DNA of 13,480 bases. It comes from Gallionella sp. UBA6045 (GTDB lineage: Bacteria > Pseudomonadota > Gammaproteobacteria > Burkholderiales > Gallionellaceae). The position numbers and the translations under genes were made by a program. The stretch spans positions 1-13,480 of the forward strand of contig DIYV01000160.1 of assembly GCA_002429165.1 (NCBI GenBank), written 5' to 3'. The notes beneath the pieces are model-generated. The model saw nothing but the letters and a program-made list of their open reading frames with translations. It made no database searches and had not been told where the DNA came from. Positions within the stretch are counted from its first letter, which is position 1. Every line of letters starts with the position of its first letter. This document shows positions 8,646-13,480 of this stretch, piece after piece.

Positions 8646-10247
8646 CTAGTTCCTGCCGGCAACCAGGTGAGTCACTTTTGGAGGTTCGCTGCCGAGATGG
8701 AATTTTCGCGTCTGTTCGATGACATTGCGGTCTGCGACAGTTACCCGTCCATGCTGGCGCAAGTGCTCGAACCAGGATTCGACCATGAAACATTCCACAA
8801 TGCGATCCGGTTGATCGATATCGTTGAACAGCTCCCACATGAACGCGCCATCGCGTCGCCGTATCCTGCGCATTTGCTGGTGCATGATTCTGGAGAATTC
8901 AGCGGCGGTTGCCGGATCGATGCGATATTCCACCGTCACCATGACCGGCCCGCGGTCAGCTTCAGGATCATCGGCCAGCATCGGTGCCGGCCAGGAGAGC
9001 GATGGCGAGAGATCGGTTTCGTCATGCCGCCCCACCCGGTATTTCCAGGTTGCGGCAATGCCGAGCAATGCCCCGACGGCTGCCGCAGTCAGCGCGTAGG
9101 GGATGCCGATCCACGACGCGATCTGTCCCCAGATTGCGCTGCCTGCCGCCATGCCGCCCATGAACACGACCCAGAACAGCGCCAGGCCGCGTGCCCGCAC
9201 CCAACCCGGCAGGGCTGTCTGCGCGGCCGTCATCAATGACGACACCACGCTGATCCAGGCTACACCGGTAAACAGCATCGCCGCTCCGGCCGCATACACA
9301 CTCCCGCTATGGGCAAGCGCCAGCATGGCGGTCGCATAAAGCACTGTGCCACCGGCCACGATGCCGTCCCGCGATACACGGGTGCGTATCCGCGGCAGCA
9401 GCAACGCGCCGGCAATCGCGCCCATACCCAGGCAGGCCAGGAACAACCCGTAGGTGCCGGGACCGCTTTTCAATTCCAGTCTGACAACCAGCGGCAGCAA
9501 CGCCCAGGAGGCGCTTGCAAATACAAAAAAGGCGGCTCCCCGGGTCAGCACCGCACGCAGTTCCGGAGAATGACGCGCGTAGCGCAACCCGGCGCGTATC
9601 GCCCCGACGACGCGTTCGGCGGGCAATTCGCTTGCTACCGGCGTGCTCTGCCAGCTCTTCAGCGCTGCAATGACGGCAAGAAATGAAAGGGCATTCAGGA
9701 TAAACACCACCCCGGGCCCGGCGGCGGCAACGATGAACCCGGCAAGCGCAGGCCCGACCGAGCGGGATACGTTCATCGCGATGGTGTTCAAGCCGATGGC
9801 GGACTGGAGTTCGGAGCGCTGCACCAGTTCCGGTATGATCGCGCCCCATGCCGGCATCATCATGGCGGTGCCGATGCCGAGAGCGAAAGTAAGGATCAGC
9901 AGGATGGGGGCAGTCGTCACGCCGGCAAGCGTCAGCACGCCCAGCGTCGCGGCAGCCGCCATCATCCATATCTGCGAGGCGATCAGGTAGCGCCGCCGGT
10001 CGACGATATCGGCCAGCGCCCCGGCAGGCAACGCCAGCAGAAATACCGGGGCAGAGGTGGCGGCCTGCACCAGCGCCACCATCAGGGGGCTGGGCGCGAG
10101 CGTGGTCATCAGCCAGCCTGCGCCGACCTCGTGCATCCAGGTACCGATATTCGACACGATCGAGGCGATCCACAGCATGCGGAACACTTTGTGCTGCAGT
10201 GGTGCCCAGGGAGACGGGGATGAATCTTTGACGGGAATGCTGCTCAT
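8646..10247 (-). CDS. MFS_3 (EntS-like) exporter with C-terminal monooxygenase-like domain
   Basis: With this start the protein has 533 residues. The first about 400 form a 12-helix major facilitator of the MFS_3 group, which includes the enterobactin exporter EntS. Marks are SNIGTWMHEVGAGWLMT near residue 30, the loop motif GALADIVDRRRYLI between helices 2 and 3, and GPALAGFIVAAAGPGVVF. After about residue 425 comes a soluble tail of about 109 residues (VMVTVEYRIDPATAAEFSRIM and onward) resembling the ferredoxin-like antibiotic-biosynthesis-monooxygenase fold. This tail is seen in a known subset of the family. An ATG at 10271 would add eight residues; neither start has a good ribosome site. 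The substrate is unknown. The gene is separated from its neighbours by 180 and about 190 bases. Confidence 0.88.
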   Translation of the reverse strand: MSSIPVKDSSPSPWAPLQHKVFRMLWIASIVSNIGTWMHEVGAGWLMTTLAPSPLMVALVQAATSAPVFLLALPAGALADIVDRRRYLIASQIWMMAAAATLGVLTLAGVTTAPILLILTFALGIGTAMMMPAWGAIIPELVQRSELQSAIGLNTIAMNVSRSVGPALAGFIVAAAGPGVVFILNALSFLAVIAALKSWQSTPVASELPAERVVGAIRAGLRYARHSPELRAVLTRGAAFFVFASASWALLPLVVRLELKSGPGTYGLFLACLGMGAIAGALLLPRIRTRVSRDGIVAGGTVLYATAMLALAHSGSVYAAGAAMLFTGVAWISVVSSLMTAAQTALPGWVRARGLALFWVVFMGGMAAGSAIWGQIASWIGIPYALTAAAVGALLGIAATWKYRVGRHDETDLSPSLSWPAPMLADDPEADRGPVMVTVEYRIDPATAAEFSRIMHQQMRRIRRRDGAFMWELFNDIDQPDRIVECFMVESWFEHLRQHGRVTVADRNVIEQTRKFHLGSEPPKVTHLVAGRN

Positions 10248-10376
10248 GATAGTTATCGTTATTTGCCGCATCGCAGCGGTTAGTCCTGCATGTAACTTAT
10301 TTGTAAATTGAATTATCCACTACAGTCCGCAGTTACAACAATGCCGGCGCGTATCGGTCCGATGTTGCCCGCCAGT

Positions 10377-10430
10377 CCCGGTAATCCGGCACCCGCGCCG
10401 TAGCACGGGGTGCCGGGTAACAATACCGGG
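10377..10430 (-). terminator. compound hairpin downstream of carbonic anhydrase
   Basis: An inner perfect 9-bp stem, CCGGCACCC (10386-10394) with GGGTGCCGG (10408-10416), is wrapped by a second 7-bp stem, CCCGGTA (10377-10383) with TACCGGG (10424-10430). Internal loops of 2 and 7 bases separate the stems. It begins 11 bases past the carbonic anhydrase stop. A terminator or mRNA-stabilising 3' structure is the simplest reading. No T-run follows on the minus strand, so a repetitive palindromic element is an alternative. Confidence 0.55.
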
Positions 10431-10440
10431 ATGATGCTCG

Positions 10441-11100
10441 TCAACCAAACGATCCCATGGGACCCGGATAGCTCACTTCCTCAAGCTTGCCGGTGTCCAC
10501 ATCGTAGATGAATCCGCGCACCGTGACCGCGTCCGGCCCGCTGGTCGGGATCCAGGGATGGTTCAGGATAGCAGACATCCCGCGCCGCACGTCCCACTCG
10601 AGGCGTTCTGTTTGCTTGGCGTTGCGCGCGCCGTCGAGCGGTTCGAGCGGGCCACGGAAAGCGTGAAACGCAGACGGCATAGCCGCGGACTTCTTGCAAC
10701 TCGTGAACTTGCGCGACGTGGCCTGGCCGAGCAGTTTCTCTGCAGCCGGGTCGCCCTCCAGACCGGCCTTGAGCAAGTCATCCGTGAAAGCGAGCATGCC
10801 GCAGCGGGTATGGTGGATCAGGATGATCTCATTGGTATTGAGCAGATGATGCGAGATGATCAGGCAGCGGATCGTGTCGTCGTTCACCACCCCCCCGGCG
10901 TTGCGGATGACGTGCGCATCCCCGGTCTGCAGGCCGAGCAGATCCTCCACGTCGAGTCGCGCGTCCATACAGGCCACCACCGCCACATGCTTGGCCGGGT
11001 TGATCGGTTGTTTTCCCGGGTAAGCAGCCTTGTGTAACGCCTTCCCGCTCGCATACTGCTTGTTATTTTCCAGATACTGATCAGTGTTCTTGTTTGCCAT
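10441..11100 (-). CDS. beta-class carbonic anhydrase
   Basis: It catalyses interconversion of CO2 and bicarbonate, probably in the cytoplasm since no signal peptide is visible. The 219-residue product has the beta-class zinc and catalytic set: C44-x-D46-x-R48 (CMDARLD) and H97-x2-C100 (HTRCGM). [12 protein letters not shown] near residue 64 is the usual active-site loop. The C-terminal part ends with [17 protein letters not shown] and [17 protein letters not shown], typical of small beta enzymes. Between about residues 105 and 165 it is longer than the shortest family members. The start at 11098-11100 is chosen because AGGAGG lies just upstream; an in-frame extension to 11205 would be leaderless of such a site. 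In autotrophs such enzymes feed CO2 or bicarbonate to fixation, but nothing here ties it to a carboxysome. Confidence 0.94.
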   Translation of the reverse strand: MANKNTDQYLENNKQYASGKALHKAAYPGKQPINPAKHVAVVACMDARLDVEDLLGLQTGDAHVIRNAGGVVNDDTIRCLIISHHLLNTNEIILIHHTRCGMLAFTDDLLKAGLEGDPAAEKLLGQATSRKFTSCKKSAAMPSAFHAFRGPLEPLDGARNAKQTERLEWDVRRGMSAILNHPWIPTSGPDAVTVRGFIYDVDTGKLEEVSYPGPMGSFG

Positions 11101-11147
11101 GATTCCTCCTAAACTAAAAATTAATTGCGGAGTTCTGATTATGGAGC

Positions 11148-11168
11148 CGGCAATGACTTTCATTGCCG
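11148..11168. promoter_or_regulatory. 9-bp perfect inverted repeat upstream of carbonic anhydrase
   Basis: CGGCAATGA (11148-11156) and TCATTGCCG (11160-11168) are exact reverse complements around a 3-base centre. The site ends 47 bases before the carbonic anhydrase ATG. It could be a regulator operator or a stem-loop in the 5' leader. No regulator gene is adjacent. Confidence 0.5.
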
Positions 11169-11507
11169 CGTTTCTTGCCGCCCGCTCTGCCAGGGCGACA
11201 AGCAAAAAATGCTACTCTTCAATTGAAAATTCTGCAAAATCATTCCATCCTTCAGAATAAACCCGGGTGTCGATTTATGGATGGAAATTCTGGTTCAATA
11301 CGTGCTATTCACATTTGGCGAGCATTCTCCCCGGTTCGCCGGATGTCTTATGAAGGTTTGCCTGGCGATATGCGAAACAATTTAATTCTGCATTGATTAT
11401 TATCTGCTGATATTCTCCTGTTTCGTTTTTGGACATACGAATTGCTGAGAATTATTATTCAAGTCGTCGGGCGTTATGCCCTAATTTTGAAGGTGCGAAG
11501 GACCGAT
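11169..11507. other. divergent intergenic region, carbonic anhydrase to lipoprotein
   Basis: About 340 AT-rich bases lie between divergent genes. Two reading frames that run through it (11163-11396 and the extension of the lipoprotein from 11442) lack ribosome sites and family resemblance. A small stem AGCA-AAAAA-TGCT is seen near 11201-11213. No confident promoter could be picked. Confidence 0.35.
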
Positions 11508-12188
11508 ATGCGTAATTCCATTCGATTGTATCTGATCGCCATCGTCCAAATCTCGCTGTTATGTTCTTGTGTCATAACGCCACCGTCTCCTTCTCCTACT
11601 GATCGTTCCGGCAGCATCCCAAAAAAAATCGCAGAACCCGGGCAGGTAAGCGGCGATACCAGTCACAAGGTAACCGCAGACCAGGAATTCGACGAATCTT
11701 TTGGGATTAATCCGATCGAAAGCATTGAAAAGGATGGTTTGCTGATCAGTTACGGTTTGCTGGCTATTCCCAGCAAGAAAGGTTTCCAGTTGCGGCTCTC
11801 CCTGGTTTTCAGAAACCTCCAGGACCGAGCCATGATAGTCAGGCCGAAAGTGTTGCTGCTGGATGCATCGAACAAGAAGGTCAGTGCCTACACCAAAGTT
11901 GGCTTCATCAAAATTTCATCGCGCCTGGAAGGAAAAACCTCTGATGTCGTCAACAAAACGATACCCGGAAGTGGCAGCAAGGCAAAGATGTCCGCGAATT
12001 CGCGTATCAAATGGGCTGATGCATATTGGTTAAAGACACGCTATAAGATACCTGCCAAAGGCATCGCAATCGGGGAATTGGTTTATTACGGCACTCACCT
12101 GAAACTTCCTGTGCAACTGACGGTGCATACATACAAACGGGAATTCATATTTACCGCCCATGCCCCGCTTCCTGTCGTCGGCAAATGA
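11508..12188 (+). CDS. putative lipoprotein of unknown function
   Basis: The 226-residue product starts MRNSIRLYLIAIVQ and has a lipoprotein signal: hydrophobic residues 7-18, then LLCSC with Cys21 as the lipidation residue. A Pro/Ser-rich linker (TPPSPSPTDRS) follows. The mature domain, about residues 70-226, is rich in beta-strand pattern, with LLISYGLLAIPS, FQLRLSLVFRN and MIVRPKVLLLD near the middle. Strand order weakly recalls YcfL-like (DUF1425) lipoproteins, but this is not secure. The start at 11508 is favoured over 11442 because AAGGA lies 5 bases upstream and the signal peptide then begins at residue 1. It stands alone between a divergent enzyme gene and a pilin gene. Function is not recognised. 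Confidence 0.75.
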   Translation: MRNSIRLYLIAIVQISLLCSCVITPPSPSPTDRSGSIPKKIAEPGQVSGDTSHKVTADQEFDESFGINPIESIEKDGLLISYGLLAIPSKKGFQLRLSLVFRNLQDRAMIVRPKVLLLDASNKKVSAYTKVGFIKISSRLEGKTSDVVNKTIPGSGSKAKMSANSRIKWADAYWLKTRYKIPAKGIAIGELVYYGTHLKLPVQLTVHTYKREFIFTAHAPLPVVGK

Positions 12189-12224
12189 GCAGGATAAAGT
12201 ACAACGGCATCATTTATTGATAGT

Positions 12225-12245
12225 CCCCGTGTTGCCTGAACGGGG
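12225..12245 (+). terminator. possible terminator of lipoprotein gene
   Basis: CCCCGT (12225-12230) and ACGGGG (12240-12245) form a perfect GC-rich 6-bp stem with a 9-base loop, 36 bases after the lipoprotein stop. There is no immediate T-run. Confidence 0.4.
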
Positions 12246-12365
12246 GAACGATCTGTGGTGGTTCCGGGATAAAAATTGTCAGTTGTTGACGATATTTGGT
12301 TAGTCGCATACGGCACACAGCTATAACTAAAATCCTGTTGATTTAAAAACAATCGGATGCAGTAT

Positions 12366-12381
12366 TGGTGTACTTATTGCT
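12366..12381 (+). promoter_or_regulatory. sigma-54 (RpoN) -24/-12 promoter of the pilin gene
   Basis: TGGTGTACTTATTGCT fits the degenerate RpoN consensus TGGYRYRNNNNTTGCW at every fixed position. GG (12367-12368) and GC (12379-12380) are separated by the required 10 bases. Transcription should start about 12 bases downstream, leaving a leader of about 130 bases. Type IV major pilin genes are classically RpoN-dependent and activated by PilR, so the context supports the match. No PilR or other enhancer site was recognised upstream. Confidence 0.65.
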
Positions 12382-12435
12382 GTTGCAACACCATCATTTG
12401 GATGGCGTGTTACTCAGCGATTTGCTGTGTGTGGT

Positions 12436-12463
12436 TTGCATGCTTGGTCAATAGGCCATGCAA
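12436..12463. repeat. inverted repeat in the pilin leader
   Basis: TTGCATG (12436-12442) and CATGCAA (12457-12463) are perfect 7-bp inverted arms with a 14-base spacer. The site lies downstream of the predicted pilin transcription start, so it may form a leader hairpin or be a protein site. Confidence 0.35.
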
Positions 12464-12522
12464 GGTTGTGGGACAGTCTGTTTGAATGGATATTCGAAAG
12501 TGGCTCAGTCGGAGGTATAAAC

Positions 12523-13018
12523 ATGGTCGCCATTCAAAGAGGCTTTACCCTGTCGAGTTGATGATCGTGGTAGCAATCATCGGTATTCTGGCTGCTGTGG
12601 CGATCCCTGCCTACGGCGACTACACCGCTCGTGCGCAAGCTACGGAACCTTCTCTTTGATGGACGGTTTCAAGACACTGCTGGCCGAGCTATATCAATCT
12701 TCCGGAAAATTCGATATTGCTGATATGACTGCCACGCCGACCGCCAGCCAGGTGGTCGGCATTGTTTCAGGAAAGTATGTTGCCGGCATGAGTGTACCGG
12801 CAGGCAAAAGCAGCCTCGCGGCAACCTTCAAAACTTCCAATATAAACACCCGTCTTATAGGCAGCGCTGGTGCCTTGAGCGCGCACATGATGCTCAACAC
12901 GGTCACCGGTTCATGGACTTGCGCTAACGGTGAGGCAACTGCCGACTCCGATATTATGACCGCGACCTCTGCAAGCGTGGCAACCGCGGGGGCGAACGGG
13001 ATTCCTCCCACCGTTTAG
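12523..13018 (+). pseudogene. pilA: type IV major pilin with two single-base deletions
   Basis: A GGAGGT ribosome site precedes ATG 12523. Read with two shifts, the product is a 165-residue prepilin. It has leader MVAIQRG, then after the prepilin peptidase site [20 protein letters not shown], then [22 protein letters not shown] and a variable C-terminal domain. As written, frame one stops at TGA 12559-12561, right after FTL, because one G is missing near 12552 (CTGTCGAG for the expected CTGGTCGAG). The second frame stops at 12657-12659 because one base is missing near 12647 (GAACCTTC for GAAGCCTTC). The rest (12650-13018) is open. Only one Cys remains (WTC); the protein ends IPPTV where pilins usually place the second disulfide Cys. 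The open remainder argues for recent decay or base-calling errors. Confidence 0.85.
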
Positions 13019-13307
13019 CCAAAATCCTGCGTTTAATTTTCACTGGGCTACTTTGGGGTCATGCTGCTCAAAACCGATTCGACTCAGGGGCAGCAACGGG
13101 TCGCCGGAACCTCTGGCCGTGGAGCCAAAATCGAGCGGTCGCGGTTACTGTCAGATCGGTCTGTAAAATACTCGGAACGTTTAGTGTATTGACCACAGGA
13201 CTGGAAAGGCGCATTCTGCAAAAAATATTTTGCGATTTTTATTTGTGGTTGGCGGATGCTCAGTTGAATCACATTCGGGAAGCAAACATTATCCAAAGGA
13301 GAACATC
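13019..13307. other. intergenic region, pilin to H1-like gene
   Basis: 289 bases. The only clear structure is GCAAAA-AATA-TTTTGC at 13218-13233, followed by a T-rich stretch (ATTTTTATTTG, from 13235). This is a weak AT-rich terminator-like element or part of the promoter for the next gene. A 70-codon minus-strand frame at 13084-13296 has no family resemblance. Confidence 0.35.
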
Positions 13308-13480
13308 ATGGCAATACTTAAAAAGGTAGAGGCAAGTGCAAAAAATGCCGGACGTCAAATAGGGAAGGCCGCCAAGAGTGTGGCCTCGACTGAGAAGAAA
13401 GCAGCAAAGTCCGCCAAAAAAGCGGTCGCAACTGCGAAGAAAAAAGTAGGGGCGGCTGCCAAGAGTGTGGCCTCGACCGA
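13308..13480 (+). CDS. Lys/Ala-rich histone H1-like protein, N-terminal fragment (runs off right edge)
   Basis: Fifty-seven codons are visible, starting MAILKKVEASAKNAGRQIGK and continuing as runs of Ala, Lys, Ser and Val, such as KKAAKSAKKAVATAKKKVGA. An AAGGAG ribosome site lies 6-7 bases upstream of the ATG. The composition (about two thirds Ala plus Lys in the later part) matches bacterial H1-like/AlgP-type proteins, which bind DNA non-specifically through a basic tail and may act in nucleoid packing or regulation. The unit AAKSVAST recurs 29 residues apart, so the protein is built on a tandem repeat. Full length and C-terminus are outside the window. Low-complexity phasin-like proteins are an alternative reading. 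Confidence 0.7.
   Translation, partial: MAILKKVEASAKNAGRQIGKAAKSVASTEKKAAKSAKKAVATAKKKVGAAAKSVAST
13371..13477 (+). repeat. 87-base coding direct repeat (two copies visible)
   Basis: The 20-base string GCCAAGAGTGTGGCCTCGAC occurs at 13371-13390 and identically at 13458-13477, an 87-base (29-codon) period. The array is cut by the window edge. Exact identity suggests recent duplication within the H1-like gene, with copy number likely to vary. Confidence 0.75.

Larger units (their letters stand above)
12189..12522. other. pilin upstream region
   Basis: 334 bases between the lipoprotein stop and the pilin start hold a GC hairpin (12225-12245), a sigma-54 promoter match (12366-12381) and an inverted repeat (12436-12463), each listed separately. 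The 85-codon minus-strand frame at 12095-12352 has no support. Confidence 0.5.

Noticed and set aside
9307..10173. 288-codon minus-strand frame inside the MFS gene
   Set aside because: Alternate-frame shadow rich in Arg and Cys; the MFS frame carries the real motifs.
11101..11205. N-terminal extension of carbonic anhydrase to 11205
   Set aside because: AGGAGG sits directly before ATG 11098-11100, and the family match begins there.
11442..11507. Longer start for the lipoprotein
   Set aside because: It would bury the lipoprotein signal 22 residues inside; the 11508 start has AAGGA upstream.
13371..13477. Repeat pair as a CRISPR or mobile-element repeat
   Set aside because: The repeats are in frame and encode the Lys/Ala repeat of a protein; no spacers or cas genes are present.

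Overview
The window looks like chromosome of a Gram-negative proteobacterium, most likely a betaproteobacterium of the Gallionellaceae/Nitrosomonadales type. That placement is an inference from gene style: a porin ending in Phe, malate:quinone oxidoreductase, an HPP protein paired with a CBS protein, a type IV pilin with a sigma-54 promoter, and a Lys/Ala-rich H1-like protein. No 16S, tRNA, transposase, integrase or CRISPR array was seen.

Left block (1-5579): a signalling locus. At the left edge is the truncated start of a single-domain response regulator on the minus strand. Then, on the plus strand, come a porin-like outer membrane protein, a small exported phosphate-binding-protein-like protein, and a large membrane hybrid histidine kinase (HisKA-HATPase-REC-REC-HPt). 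These three are packed 4-5 bases apart and read as one operon. A second single-domain response regulator (5079-5579) follows. It is a close paralogue of the edge regulator (39 of 56 visible residues identical), so the operon sits between two related output-less receivers. A plausible reading is: solute crosses the outer membrane through the porin, is bound by the periplasmic protein, and is sensed by the kinase, which sends phosphate through its second receiver and HPt to a stand-alone receiver. The first receiver of the kinase has lost its phosphoacceptor Asp.

Middle block (5622-11100), all minus strand: HPP membrane protein and CBS-domain protein (translationally coupled through a TTG start), malate:quinone oxidoreductase, an MFS_3-type exporter with a C-terminal monooxygenase-like domain, and a beta-class carbonic anhydrase. 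A 54-base compound hairpin lies between the carbonic anhydrase and the MFS gene. A 9-bp perfect inverted repeat lies in the carbonic anhydrase leader.

Right block (11508-13480), plus strand: an unrecognised lipoprotein, then a type IV pilin gene that is split by two single-base deletions yet keeps a good ribosome binding site and an upstream site matching the degenerate sigma-54 consensus. The window ends in a truncated Lys/Ala-rich H1-like protein built on an 87-base repeat.

The most notable points are the paralogue-bracketed phosphorelay locus with its degenerate receiver, and the frameshifted pilin behind an apparently intact sigma-54 promoter. I see no clearly unprecedented system.
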